Below are positions 45,526 to 54,774 of a DNA stretch of 64,000 nucleotides, piece by piece. Both the position numbers and the translations under genes were made by a program. Source of the DNA: Tangfeifania diversioriginum (GTDB taxonomy: Bacteria > Bacteroidota > Bacteroidia > Bacteroidales > Prolixibacteraceae). The notes beneath the pieces were generated by a model. The model was not told the origin of the DNA and did no database searches. It saw only the letters and a program-made list of their open reading frames with translations. Position 1 is the stretch's first letter, and each line of letters starts with the position of its first letter. Location: assembly GCF_900141875.1 (NCBI RefSeq), contig NZ_FQZE01000002.1, positions 1 to 64,000 on the forward strand, given 5' to 3'.

Positions 45526-45609
45526 CTGTCATTTCGACGACGCAGGAGGAGAAATCTCTTTTTGTAGGAGCAGATTTCTCATCTTCGTGCCTCAGATTCG
45601 AAATGACAG
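45526..45609. repeat. Dispersed palindromic repeat, copy 2
   Basis: Outer arms CTGTCATTTCGA (45526-45537) and TCGAAATGACAG (45598-45609), inner arms GAAATCT and AGATTTC. Same structure and near-identical arms as the copy at 117-201. A further half arm TCGAAATGACA lies at 45662-45672. It sits between the EEP lipoprotein gene and the PHP gene of the same operon, so it puts a strong RNA hairpin inside that transcript. Confidence 0.8.
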
Positions 45610-45687
45610 TAACATTAAGTGTGTCATCTTCTCATTATGCCTGATAAAATTAGGTGAACACTCGAAATGACAAATTCATTCGATCGC

Positions 45688-46599
45688 TTACTCGTTATTT
45701 GTTGAATAAGAAGCAATTACTGCATAATGATCCGATTCGTAGCCCGGAATTTTTACGGCGCTGTCGTTTTCAGGTCTTCCCACACGTTTTACCGAGTTCA
45801 GAGCCCAGTTTGCAGGCATGGCCTGGTAAACAATATCGATGCGGTCGTACACTTCATTTTCTGAAAGGTTGGTGGTCCAGGTGATACCGTTTTTGGCCAC
45901 TTCATCCGGATAGGCTTCACGGTAGGCATCTTCCATGCCGGTGTCAACCACTGCTTTTGAAACGGGCCACTCCACTGCCATTGAAAAATGCATGTCGTTT
46001 TCTGCTGCTTTTTCAGTCCAGTCGAGGTGCGACGGCTCGTTGTAGTCGCCGGTTAAGAATACCGGAACGCCTGCGTTCATAAGGCTGTCGATTTGTTCAA
46101 GCACCGGGTTGATTTCGGGAAGCCGGGTGTTTCCTGCTGCAGTTTCTGCATCCGCTGCTGTTTCAATTTTGCCGTCGCGAATGTCGTACGGCTCATAAGG
46201 ATAAGCCGAAAGGTGAACTGAAAAAACGGCTATCTCATCGCCGTTGGGCAGTTCCACCATCACGCCGTTTTCAAATTCTTTCCCGATGGGGAAGCGGCTT
46301 AAAATTCCCGTGTCGTTGTCGCTCAGGTTTCCGGCGGCTTTGCTGAATGCGTGAAAATAGTACCCCAGCGAGTCGGCTGTTTCTTCAATACGTTCGTCGC
46401 TTGCTTCCTGCAACCCGGTAATGTCGGCACCGGTTTCGGCAATGGTTTTTATGGTCGATTCCACACTGGTGCTGTACAGCACGTTAAACGACATCACCGT
46501 AAAGGAAACTGTTTCTTTTTCTTCTGCGCCTTGATTTTTGGGGCTGTTCCCGCAACTCCACAAAAGTGCGAGTAGTAATATAAATCCAATATTTTTCAT
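45688..46599 (-). CDS. EEP-family phosphoesterase lipoprotein
   Basis: A 303-residue lipoprotein (MKNIGFILLLALLWSCG, start at the ATG 46599; a longer in-frame extension lies over the upstream gene end and is unlikely). The mature part has the EEP fold: VMSFNVLY, ADITGLQEASDERI with the metal Glu, GDYNEPSHLDW and the final ESDHYAVIA His. This branch includes sphingomyelinase-like phospholipases C and nucleases. It starts seven bases after the metallophosphoesterase stop, in the susCD operon. A role in releasing phosphorylated head groups is inference from context. Confidence 0.88.
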   Translation of the reverse strand: MKNIGFILLLALLWSCGNSPKNQGAEEKETVSFTVMSFNVLYSTSVESTIKTIAETGADITGLQEASDERIEETADSLGYYFHAFSKAAGNLSDNDTGILSRFPIGKEFENGVMVELPNGDEIAVFSVHLSAYPYEPYDIRDGKIETAADAETAAGNTRLPEINPVLEQIDSLMNAGVPVFLTGDYNEPSHLDWTEKAAENDMHFSMAVEWPVSKAVVDTGMEDAYREAYPDEVAKNGITWTTNLSENEVYDRIDIVYQAMPANWALNSVKRVGRPENDSAVKIPGYESDHYAVIASYSTNNE

Positions 46600-46606
46600 C
46601 TTAGTA

Positions 46607-47479
46607 TTATTTAATTTCCCATCCGTAATCCACATATTTCCAGCTGAAGTCGTCGCCGTCGATGTCAATTTTCAGGTAGCCTTCTTCTGTTCCGTGGTAG
46701 GGGCCGCCCCACCAGTTGGCAGAAACTGCACCGGCTGTGATAAACTGGACGTCTTTCACTTTAATTTCTTCGTAAAGGTGCATGTGCCCCTGCAATACCA
46801 GTTTCAGGTTTTTGTCTTCGAACATGTCCCAGATTTCTTTGAAATTGGTGAACGTATCTTTTGGTGTGTATTCGCCATGCAATGCGGGATAGTAAACCGA
46901 CAGGAACGGCACATGGGCCGACACGATAATGGGTGTTCCGGCATCCACTTTGGCCAAATCGGCTGCCAGCCACTGCTTTTGTTCGTCGCCCACACAATAA
47001 TAGCCATCGCAGATTTGGGCTGAATTGAGCACGATAAAATGCCAGCCTTTGTGGTCGAACGAGTAGTAACTTTCGTGAAGGTATTTTTCAAAAAGGCCTT
47101 CGTTGTAAAGCGGATCATCTTCCCCGGTTGCCCAAAAACGGTCGTGGTTGCCAATGGTGGGGTAAAATGGGATTCCGGCGGCGTCGATTTTTCCGGCGTA
47201 TTTTTCATAGAGGTCATGGGCAGGTTGCTCACTGTCCATCCCATCGATGTCCACATTATCGCCGCCCGTCATTATAAAATCTGCATTTTCCGCTTTTGCA
47301 TTGGCAACTGCTTTTTCGAATCCCTCAAAACAGTTGTTGTTGTTGCCGTTGTTTAAGTGAATGTCAGTGAGGTATGCAAAGCTGAAATTGGAGGTGTTTT
47401 CATCCTGTGGTCCCGGTGCTCCGGCTTGCGAACAGGAAAAAAACAGAAGTATGGTAAGTGTAAAGAATATGTGTTTCAT
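46607..47479 (-). CDS. Calcineurin-like metallophosphoesterase lipoprotein
   Basis: A 290-residue protein with lipobox LLFFSC, so attached to the membrane outside the cytosol. The dimetal phosphoesterase motifs are clear: YLTDIHLN (DxH), IMTGGDNVD (GD), TIGNHDRFW (GNHD), IVSAHVPF and LQGHMHLYE (GHxH). The family covers phosphodiesterases and phosphomonoesterases. It is the first enzyme gene downstream of the susCD-lipoprotein part and is separated from it by a terminator-like hairpin. Substrate unknown. Confidence 0.9.
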   Translation of the reverse strand: MKHIFFTLTILLFFSCSQAGAPGPQDENTSNFSFAYLTDIHLNNGNNNNCFEGFEKAVANAKAENADFIMTGGDNVDIDGMDSEQPAHDLYEKYAGKIDAAGIPFYPTIGNHDRFWATGEDDPLYNEGLFEKYLHESYYSFDHKGWHFIVLNSAQICDGYYCVGDEQKQWLAADLAKVDAGTPIIVSAHVPFLSVYYPALHGEYTPKDTFTNFKEIWDMFEDKNLKLVLQGHMHLYEEIKVKDVQFITAGAVSANWWGGPYHGTEEGYLKIDIDGDDFSWKYVDYGWEIK

Positions 47480-47504
47480 GATATTTTATTTTGATTGATG
47501 TTAC

Positions 47505-47538
47505 AAAAAAGCAGAGAGCCCGGCCACGCCGGACCCTC
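47505..47538 (-). terminator. Intra-operon terminator/attenuator
   Basis: On the minus strand GAGGGTCCGGC, loop GTG and GCCGGGCTCTC make an 11-bp stem (two G-U pairs), followed after TGC by TTTTTT (47510-47505). It lies 24 bases after the stop of the surface lipoprotein gene and 26 bases before the ATG of the metallophosphoesterase. Partial termination here would keep the enzymes less abundant than the SusCD complex. Confidence 0.75.
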
Positions 47539-47561
47539 AAACTTAACTTAATATACGAAAA

Positions 47562-48332
47562 TTACTCATTGCCACTGCTAATTGTGAAATCATATGTACC
47601 GCCACCAATATCATATCCGCTGAATTCGAAACTTAAATGCAGCTCATCAGATGTGGCATTGTAAGTTCCGGCCTCTCCTGCATGGAAGGTCATGTCATCG
47701 CCGTAAGATGTTACATTTACATCATTTAAAAGCTTTACACTTCCTGTAAAAGTATCCATATCGATTTCGCCAAGCTGAAGTTCGAAAAGAGCCGGTGCCG
47801 AGGCATCTGCCCAAAAATTAAACGCAATGTTGATGCGGTGGCAGTCGTCGTCAATTTTTTCTCCAGTAGCTGTTGCCGGGCTGTAGCTCGGATAAATTTC
47901 ATCCACACAGGTTATGTCGCCCACCCACCTGTCGGCAAGGCAGCCTACCGGGGGGACGTAATAGTCGAGAACAATGGTCCAGTCGGCAGTATTTCCCGAC
48001 GGAGCCGTAACCTGGTAATTGCGTGGCGATGAAAAATCACCGTAAACACCCAATCGGGGTGCATCGCCAAGCGGTTCGATGGTGCAACCTGCCTCGAGGT
48101 TCGCGTTCAGGTACACATTACTGAAATCAACTGATTTGTCTTTCACCCAAACTGTGTCGATTCGGGCTTCGGGATAAATGGCATTCTCCTGGGCAACTTT
48201 CCCGTTTTCATTACCTACCAGTACCTCCTTAATTCCAGGATTGTCGGGTAGTTCGCCCACTTCTTCAAAAGTGGGTACGCAGCTTACTGCCAGGACACTA
48301 ATCAATATAAATAAACGATTTAATATTTTCAT
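47562..48332 (-). CDS. SusE-position surface lipoprotein
   Basis: A 256-residue lipoprotein (lipobox LAVSC) directly downstream of susD. Residues about 75-120 (DFSSPRNYQVTAPSGNTADWTIV) match the small beta-sandwich repeat found in surface glycan-binding lipoproteins (DUF5018-like). The rest is beta-rich and acidic, ending in a lipocalin- or SusE-like strand series. Gene order suggests an accessory binding protein of the SusCD complex. I cannot name a ligand. Its start lies 28 bases past the susD stop. Confidence 0.75.
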   Translation of the reverse strand: MKILNRLFILISVLAVSCVPTFEEVGELPDNPGIKEVLVGNENGKVAQENAIYPEARIDTVWVKDKSVDFSNVYLNANLEAGCTIEPLGDAPRLGVYGDFSSPRNYQVTAPSGNTADWTIVLDYYVPPVGCLADRWVGDITCVDEIYPSYSPATATGEKIDDDCHRINIAFNFWADASAPALFELQLGEIDMDTFTGSVKLLNDVNVTSYGDDMTFHAGEAGTYNATSDELHLSFEFSGYDIGGGTYDFTISSGNE

Positions 48333-48360
48333 TTTTTACTATTTTTCAGGTTAATGAATT

Positions 48361-50172
48361 TTACTCCCAGCCAAAAATCTGGGTAAGATTTGGATTAACT
48401 GTTGTGTGGGTTTGCGGAATCGGACGGTAATAATATTTTGGAGTAACAAATGATCCCCTGTCCTTAATTGATTCCATAAAACCTTCATTGTCGCCGCTGA
48501 TATAGAAAGAGGCATCACTGTCCTGAGGACCAACGCGGTAATATATTAATGTTTCACCCAGCTCGTTGGTTTCTTTGTCGCCGGCGCCCGGTATCGATTC
48601 GCCCAGGTCGAGCAGTACGATGTCTTCAATGCCATCGCCGGTAAGGTCGTGTTTTCCCAACCCGGAAAAGTAAATTCCTTTGGGTTCTTTTTCCAGCACT
48701 TTTCCTGCTTCCCAGCGCATGATGTCGTCAAAACGGTAGCCTTCCAGTGCCAGTTCAACCCGGCGCTCGCGGCGTATTTCGAGCAGTTCATTTTTTTGAG
48801 AAGTAGTGATATTCGGATAACGTGCTTCCTGGATTGGATCCACCGGCGGGTCCATGGTCATGTGTGGCATTCCGGCGCGGTCGCGGAGTGCGTTAATTGT
48901 AATGTCCAGGTCGTCCTGTGTAAGTTCACCCAGTTCAGCCCTGGCTTCAGCGTAAATCAGGAGTGTTTCGGCAAAGCGCAACACCGGAAAATCCACCCCG
49001 TTCTGAACTGTTTGTTCGGTATTATTGATAAAACCTTTAATCTGGTGATAGCCGGTAAAGTTTTTCTGCAGCTGCTGCACGTAAATGCCGCCACCCTGAG
49101 AGTAAGTAGCTGTATTCACCAGTTCATATCCCGGGTAGGCATAAGTTTGCATCAGCCTGGGGTCGCGGTTTTCAAACTCTTCCACAAAAGGTTTTGTTTC
49201 GTAATCAGGCTGCGAGGTGTAAAAAGAGCCATCAGTCATCAGGTACGATTGCAACAAATCTTTCGACGGGCTAACCTCATAGTTACCGAACATCCATTCC
49301 CACCAGCCGCTGTTTTTCACCTGGTCTTCGTGAATGTTGGCAAAAATAATTTCAGGGTTTGACGTTAAATCCTGGCTGTTAAACAACGAGCCATAGTCCG
49401 AGTCCGGGTTTCCGGTATTGTGAATGCTGAACCCACCGTTGTCCATGATTTCTTTTGCCGCATCGCGGGCAATTTGCAGGTAGGTGTCGGCACTGCCCTG
49501 CAGTTCCAGTTCAGCATGATATTTTCTGAAAGTTCCCTCATACAGTGCGTGGCGCGCTTTGTATGCCAGCACAACCCATTTGTTTACTGCTCCGGTGGGC
49601 TGGTCGGCTTTTACGTGGTTGCTGGCAAATTCGTAATCTTCAAATATTTTTTGCACCACAAAATCACGCGGGTCACGGCCCTTAAACAGCAGTTCTTCAT
49701 CCGATGAGCCAATTACCTGGTCGTACCAGGGGACATCGGAAAAGCGTTGCACTTTGTCCATGTAAAAACGGGCGCGGAAGAAACGAGCTAATCCTTCGTA
49801 ATGCGCTGCGAGATCTTCAGGGAGCCCCGCTTTTTCAAAGTTTTCAAGAAAAAGATTGATGTTACGCAATGTACTCCAGTTCCAACCTCCGCTAATTGTG
49901 GCCGATGACGGATTGCTGCTGAGCATAATGTTTTTCATTTCCGTGCTCCCGGTATTGGCTGCATTGTCGGTTGTGTTGTACCCGTCATCGCCATATTCAT
50001 TAACTCCCGGAAAACTGTAAAGGTTATAAATAAACATTTTCAGGTCCTCTTCGCTCTGAAAGAAGTTTTCGGTTCCGATAGATGTTTCGGGGAAACGATC
50101 CATATAATCATCGTTACATGCCGAAAGCAGCAAGATGAGTGTGATACTGAATAGTGAAACTATTTTTTTCAT
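48361..50172 (-). CDS. SusD/RagB-family outer-membrane binding lipoprotein
   Basis: A 603-residue lipoprotein (ATG 50172, MKKIVSLFSITLILLLSAC). The SusD fold is shown by the TPR-like helices (FFRARFYMDKVQRFSDVPWYDQ), the RFAETLLIYAEARAELG helix, IRRERRVELALEGYRFDD and the C-terminal YYRPIPQTHTTVNPNLTQ. It caps the SusC transporter and hands over ligand. The preceding gene is susC, 119 bases away. SusD pairs import glycans, but also peptides and other solutes; the neighbouring phosphoesterases suggest a phosphoester ligand here. Confidence 0.95.
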   Translation of the reverse strand: MKKIVSLFSITLILLLSACNDDYMDRFPETSIGTENFFQSEEDLKMFIYNLYSFPGVNEYGDDGYNTTDNAANTGSTEMKNIMLSSNPSSATISGGWNWSTLRNINLFLENFEKAGLPEDLAAHYEGLARFFRARFYMDKVQRFSDVPWYDQVIGSSDEELLFKGRDPRDFVVQKIFEDYEFASNHVKADQPTGAVNKWVVLAYKARHALYEGTFRKYHAELELQGSADTYLQIARDAAKEIMDNGGFSIHNTGNPDSDYGSLFNSQDLTSNPEIIFANIHEDQVKNSGWWEWMFGNYEVSPSKDLLQSYLMTDGSFYTSQPDYETKPFVEEFENRDPRLMQTYAYPGYELVNTATYSQGGGIYVQQLQKNFTGYHQIKGFINNTEQTVQNGVDFPVLRFAETLLIYAEARAELGELTQDDLDITINALRDRAGMPHMTMDPPVDPIQEARYPNITTSQKNELLEIRRERRVELALEGYRFDDIMRWEAGKVLEKEPKGIYFSGLGKHDLTGDGIEDIVLLDLGESIPGAGDKETNELGETLIYYRVGPQDSDASFYISGDNEGFMESIKDRGSFVTPKYYYRPIPQTHTTVNPNLTQIFGWE

Positions 50173-50291
50173 TGATATACTGTTTTTTATCGTATTAAAA
50201 TTGTTTGTTATTATTGGTGAAAAATTTAACGAGCATGATTTATTCGATTTATTTTTTCTGCAATATTTCATCATCCATTTTTTTTAATTCG

Positions 50292-53200
50292 TTAAAAATC
50301 AATATTTACACCAAATGAATACCTTCTCTGGAAAGGATAAGCAGCTCCGTGCCCATCGTCGGTAACGGCTTCCGGATCGAAATAATCAGCTACTTCGGAC
50401 CACTCGGCAATGTTTTCGCCGCTAACGAAGAAACGGACCCTGCTCATATTCCATTTCTGTGTTAATTCTCTGGGCAGAGTATAGCCAACAGTGATGTTTT
50501 TTATCCGGATGTAGGCGGCACTCAGCAGGTATCGGGTTTGTGGTGTAGCCATTCCTTTAGAGTCGTTCAGTCCTTCTCCCAGGTTGCGGTCGGCAAGCCA
50601 CGACTGGAAAATGGGGTATTTGGCATCCAGGTTTTGGTGGGCAAGTCCTGCATCAATATAGGCTTGCGAATGTTTGGCCATGTCCACCTCGCTGTCGTCT
50701 GCCGGGCGATAAAAATCGAAGAGATGGCTGTACCCACCTTCGTAAGGCTGCTGGTAAAAGCCCCAGTACAAATAGTGGCGCGGGTAGTAATCTTTTTTGC
50801 CAATTCCCTGCACGAAAGTTCGTACGTCGAACCCGTTCCAGTCGAAGTTCAGGTTTAACCCGAAACGGAAGCGGGGAGAGGTATTCCCAATAATCACAGC
50901 ATCTTTCGGGTCATCAACGGTATATCCTTTTTCAATGATGCCGTTGCCGTCCTGGTCGATGTATTTTGGCCACCCGGGAACAATTGAAAGTGCTCCCCAG
51001 GGAATGAGCTGGGTTTCATCCAGTGCCTGAATTTCTTCTTCTGTTTCAAAGAAACCATCGCTTTCGAGCCCCCACAATTCGCCAAATTCCCTGCCAATAT
51101 AGTACTGACTCAGGTTTTTGTTGGGGTTGTCGAAGTCGGTAATCCACGCGCGGCTGTCGGATAAAATAAACCGTGTATTAAAATTGAAAAGTTCGCCTGC
51201 CAGGTTAAAACTGTTTTTATAAGAAAGTGTCAATTCCCAGCCGTTGGTTTGGAGGTCGGCAGCATTTTCATTGGGTTCGGCCGCTCCCAGCACATCGGGC
51301 AAATCTTTTCCCTGGGTTAACATGCCGGTGGTGTTACGCTGGTAAATATCGAAAGTGGCAGATATGCGGTCATCAAACATTCCCAGGTCGATACCGAAGT
51401 TGGTGGTTTGAACGGTTTCCCAGGTGTAATTGTCGGAAACGAGTTGTGGTGATGATACCCTTTGAGGTAGTTCTCCACCAACAATATAATTTGCTTCAGA
51501 TGGATTCATCGTGGGTATATACCCGTAATAAACCGGATCACCATTTTCGTCATATACAAGTTGATTACCGAGTGTTCCGTAAGAACCTCTGAATTTGAGT
51601 GTGCTGATTACCGGTTTCAGGGGTTCCATGAAACTTTCGCGATCGACCTTCCAGGCAAGCGATGCCGAAGGAAAAAAGCCGAAACGTGTTTCTTTCGGGA
51701 ATCTTGACGAACCATCATAGCGCCCGTTAAACTCAACGATGTATCTTTCTTTTAGAATATAATTCAACCGGTAGAAAGCACCGCGGATAGCCCAGTGGGT
51801 AATGCTTTCGTCCACATAGTCTTCGCCGGTGGCCAGGGCAATGGTGGGCAGCGAACCTGAAATTACATTGTCGCGCCGTGCTTCGAACCACTCTGAGCGG
51901 TTGTTTTCCTGGTTAAAACCTAAAAGTGCGGTAACATTATGGTCGCCAAATTCTTTGTTGAATGTACTGTAAATATTAAATACATTGTAGGTGTCGAAAG
52001 TGGCACTCCGGTATGCTTCGTTGGTCCCTTCTTCCCTGATATCCTCGGGCCCGTACCCAATATTGTATTTTGAATAGAACCAGCCGTAATTGCTGTTTCC
52101 TTTCCGGATGGTGTAATCGGAGTTAATTTTTAAAGTGCCTTCAAAAAAACGGGCTTCGGCAGTGAAGGTTGATTGCGTACTGTTGTAGCGGTTGTCCACG
52201 TCACCACCTTCGGTAAGCTGCGCGGCTTCAGTTCCTACTTCTGAATTGGCCCATGAGCCATCGGGGTTTTTATCCCAGGCAGTGGGTGCAATATTATACA
52301 AATCCCAGATATCGAGGTAGGAGGGTTCATTTCGCTCAGTCATCGTAAAAAGGGTGTTATTCCCGATAGTTAGCCATTTAAACGGGTCGTAATCTACTTT
52401 ACTCCGGAGGCTGTACCTGTTAAACAGATCTTCTGCAATTGCCAACGCTCCGTTTTCATTATCGAAAGCACCCGATAAATAGAAGCGAACTTTTTCAGTT
52501 TTACCATCCATTTGGATGTTGTGTTTTTGCGAGAATGTGTAATCACTCAGGAAATAGGGTGTCCAGTCGCGGTTTCCCATATATTCCCACGAAGTTTCGT
52601 CGCGCGGATTAACCCGAACGCCTTCAGTTCCTTCAGGATTTTCGGAGCGATCTTTTGCCCATGCGTAGGTTTCGTCGGTGGGATTAAAATTATTCCATGG
52701 TGTGTTGTCGGTTGACAAATCCTGCAGACGCAAATATATATAAGGGTCGCTTGTTTTGTCGGGCAGAATGGTAGGTTTCGACCACGAAAGGTTGTTGTTG
52801 TAGCTGATGTTAACGCCCTCCTCGGTACCCGATTTTGTGGTGATGAGTACTACCCCAAAAGCCGCCCGGGCACCGTAAATAGCAGCCGAAGAGGCATCTT
52901 TCAATACCGAAATATCTGCCACATCTTCCGGGGTCAGCCGGTTGAGTTCCCATGCATCGGCCGGAACGCCATCGATAAGAATTAACGGTTCGCCCCCGTT
53001 AATCGAAGTCATCCCCCTGATGTTGATTCGCGCAGCCTGTCCGGGTTCTCCGCTCACAAAATCGATGTTGAGGTTGGGAGCAACTCCTTGCAATCCTTGT
53101 GCGATGTTAACAATAGGCCGGCTTTCCAGCTCTTTGGAGTCGATAGCATCAACAGCGCCAGATAAATTTACCTTTTTCTGGGTGCCATATCCAACTACTA

Positions 53201-53555
53201 CTACTTCTCCAATGTCCGTCAATTCCTGCTCCAGGGATACATTGATTTCCGTACGGCCATTTACCGGAATTTCCTGTTCCTGCATACCGATAAATGAGTA
53301 AACCAGTGTGCCATCGGAAGGAGCACTTAGTACATATTCCCCATCAACATTGGTTACGGTACCGTGAGAAGTACCTTTTACAACAATCGATACTCCGGGA
53401 AGGGCAGCGCCATCGCTTGCCGAACTTACTTTGCCCTTAACCTCAATTTCCTGGGCCATCGAATACAATGGGAGAAACAAGGCTAAAAACAACATTGCAA
53501 TTGTTAAGCTGTTCGCTTTTTTCGGGTTCTTTTTAAACTTGTAAATGATTTTCAT
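50292..53555 (-). CDS. SusC/RagA-family TonB-dependent outer-membrane transporter
   Basis: A 1087-residue transporter. The ATG at 53555 gives a signal peptide ending near LPLYSMAQ. A carboxypeptidase-D-like beta-sandwich follows (EVKGKVSSASDGAALPGVSI), then the TonB-box region VVVVGYGTQKKVNLSGA. The plug has the family mark GVVLITTKSG, and the barrel ends FGVNIDF. It has no N-terminal STN domain, so it is not an anti-sigma-linked receptor. The promoter predicted at 53669-53700 overlaps the shared operator, pointing to control by the divergent BetI-like regulator. Confidence 0.96.
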   Translation of the reverse strand: MKIIYKFKKNPKKANSLTIAMLFLALFLPLYSMAQEIEVKGKVSSASDGAALPGVSIVVKGTSHGTVTNVDGEYVLSAPSDGTLVYSFIGMQEQEIPVNGRTEINVSLEQELTDIGEVVVVGYGTQKKVNLSGAVDAIDSKELESRPIVNIAQGLQGVAPNLNIDFVSGEPGQAARINIRGMTSINGGEPLILIDGVPADAWELNRLTPEDVADISVLKDASSAAIYGARAAFGVVLITTKSGTEEGVNISYNNNLSWSKPTILPDKTSDPYIYLRLQDLSTDNTPWNNFNPTDETYAWAKDRSENPEGTEGVRVNPRDETSWEYMGNRDWTPYFLSDYTFSQKHNIQMDGKTEKVRFYLSGAFDNENGALAIAEDLFNRYSLRSKVDYDPFKWLTIGNNTLFTMTERNEPSYLDIWDLYNIAPTAWDKNPDGSWANSEVGTEAAQLTEGGDVDNRYNSTQSTFTAEARFFEGTLKINSDYTIRKGNSNYGWFYSKYNIGYGPEDIREEGTNEAYRSATFDTYNVFNIYSTFNKEFGDHNVTALLGFNQENNRSEWFEARRDNVISGSLPTIALATGEDYVDESITHWAIRGAFYRLNYILKERYIVEFNGRYDGSSRFPKETRFGFFPSASLAWKVDRESFMEPLKPVISTLKFRGSYGTLGNQLVYDENGDPVYYGYIPTMNPSEANYIVGGELPQRVSSPQLVSDNYTWETVQTTNFGIDLGMFDDRISATFDIYQRNTTGMLTQGKDLPDVLGAAEPNENAADLQTNGWELTLSYKNSFNLAGELFNFNTRFILSDSRAWITDFDNPNKNLSQYYIGREFGELWGLESDGFFETEEEIQALDETQLIPWGALSIVPGWPKYIDQDGNGIIEKGYTVDDPKDAVIIGNTSPRFRFGLNLNFDWNGFDVRTFVQGIGKKDYYPRHYLYWGFYQQPYEGGYSHLFDFYRPADDSEVDMAKHSQAYIDAGLAHQNLDAKYPIFQSWLADRNLGEGLNDSKGMATPQTRYLLSAAYIRIKNITVGYTLPRELTQKWNMSRVRFFVSGENIAEWSEVADYFDPEAVTDDGHGAAYPFQRRYSFGVNIDF

Positions 53556-53655
53556 AGAGTAAATTTTGGATTTAATATTCACTGATAAAATTGTTTTAAT
53601 TAACACCGTTTTTGATTAAAAACAGATTAAAACATTGTAACATTTTTGTAAAAGA

Positions 53656-53671
53656 TTGAATAAACATTCAA
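53656..53671. promoter_or_regulatory. Putative BetI-type operator at the susC promoter
   Basis: The minus-strand sequence TTGAATGTTTATTCAA is a perfect inverted repeat (TTGAAT, 4-base spacer, ATTCAA). It begins within the predicted -7 box of susC and extends over the predicted transcription start, a classical repressor position. The same 16 bases recur with one mismatch upstream of betB. TTGA/TCAA half-sites resemble operators described for proteobacterial BetI, from memory. Binding by the adjacent TetR-family regulator is inference. Confidence 0.65.
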
Positions 53672-53700
53672 ATAAATAAAATAATATAGTGATATACAAA
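53669..53700 (-). promoter_or_regulatory. Predicted susC promoter
   Basis: On the minus strand TTTG (53700-53697), 20 bases, then TTTATTTG (53676-53669), one mismatch from the Bacteroidota -33/-7 consensus TTTG / TAnnTTTG at the expected spacing. Transcription would start near 53662, giving a leader of about 107 bases. The rest of the 550-bp susC-betI gap (53556-54106) is AT-rich; apart from this, only a TATATTCG box at 54064-54071 before betI was recognised. Confidence 0.55.
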
Positions 53701-54106
53701 TAATTTAAATATTAATGAGTTATATTATTGTTTGATTAATTAATTATACAAACAATTAATATATACTTTTAGTTGAACATTTGCTTATGTGCAGCGTAAA
53801 ACTTATATTTCCCCAATTTATCATAATTTAAAAATTCGAGATATGGTTCAATGGTTGGAAGTGTCTTATATTGAAGTAAAAAAGTCAAAATGAAGATAAG
53901 CATAATAAGATATTATTGTCTTTTGGGTCTGCAGGAGTTGCCATGCAAAAAAGTTTAATTTCTGGATGGCTGTAATTTGCTTATTTGTAACATGCAGAAA
54001 GGACTGAAAATGAACAATTAAAAAGATTTGTCAATTATTCAAAAAAAAGTGAATTAAAATTTTTATATTCGTCAATTAATTATAAATCTCCGGAATCATT
54101 AATGCT

Positions 54107-54700
54107 GTGGGACGGAAAAGTTTAAAAGAAACAAGGCAAAAAGAAATTGTAATTGCCTTTTACAAAGTAGCAAAAAAAGAAGGCTTAAAAAATGCCTCAA
54201 TTGCAAAAGTTGCCGAGTGTTTGAAAGTTAATCCCAGTTTGATTATCCACTATTTCAAAACACGCAGGGAACTTATTAATTCGCTTGTTGATTTTATATT
54301 AAAGCGCTATCTGGAAATTTACAAGTTGGACGGCGGCATCGACTCCAAAGATAAGCTGCTGGCACTGATTGATCATCTGTTTTCGCGCAGCTGGCACCGG
54401 TTGTTTGACGATGGTGTGTTTTACAGCTGTTATGCAATGATTTACCGGAATCCGCCGGTAAAAGAAAAATATAAACTTTTACACGATTCATTGCTTGTGA
54501 AATTCAGGCAATCGCTTGAAGAGGCTCAAAATAAAAACATTATAGAAATTGATAACCTGGAAGAAACCGCTGAGGTTATTTTTTCAATGGTTGACGGTGC
54601 CTACTTTTCACTCGGTATGCTTTCCGATCAGGAAGAGCGTGATCGGAAAGCAGCAGTATATAAGCAATTTGTTAAGCGCATGCTGAAATTAGCCGACTGA
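54107..54700 (+). CDS. betI: TetR-family regulator, BetI-like
   Basis: A 197-residue regulator. It starts with GTG at 54107 (MGRKSLKETRQKEIVIAF); a nearby ATG at 54103 is out of frame. The N-terminal HTH (about 28-50; SIAKVAECLKVNPSLIIHYF) is TetR-type, and the helical remainder including MVDGAYFSLGML is close in layout to BetI, the choline-sensing repressor of betaine synthesis. Context supports this: it lies between susC (divergent) and the betBA-transporter operon (convergent). A half-site ATTCAA at 54037-54042 may allow autoregulation. Ligand identity is inference. Confidence 0.75.
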   Translation: MGRKSLKETRQKEIVIAFYKVAKKEGLKNASIAKVAECLKVNPSLIIHYFKTRRELINSLVDFILKRYLEIYKLDGGIDSKDKLLALIDHLFSRSWHRLFDDGVFYSCYAMIYRNPPVKEKYKLLHDSLLVKFRQSLEEAQNKNIIEIDNLEETAEVIFSMVDGAYFSLGMLSDQEERDRKAAVYKQFVKRMLKLAD

Positions 54701-54774
54701 CCCTTGAATTTTACCGGTCCAGGGGGCATCCAATACCTAATTTCGAGCTTTTTCTGAAAAAATATTATCTGTAT

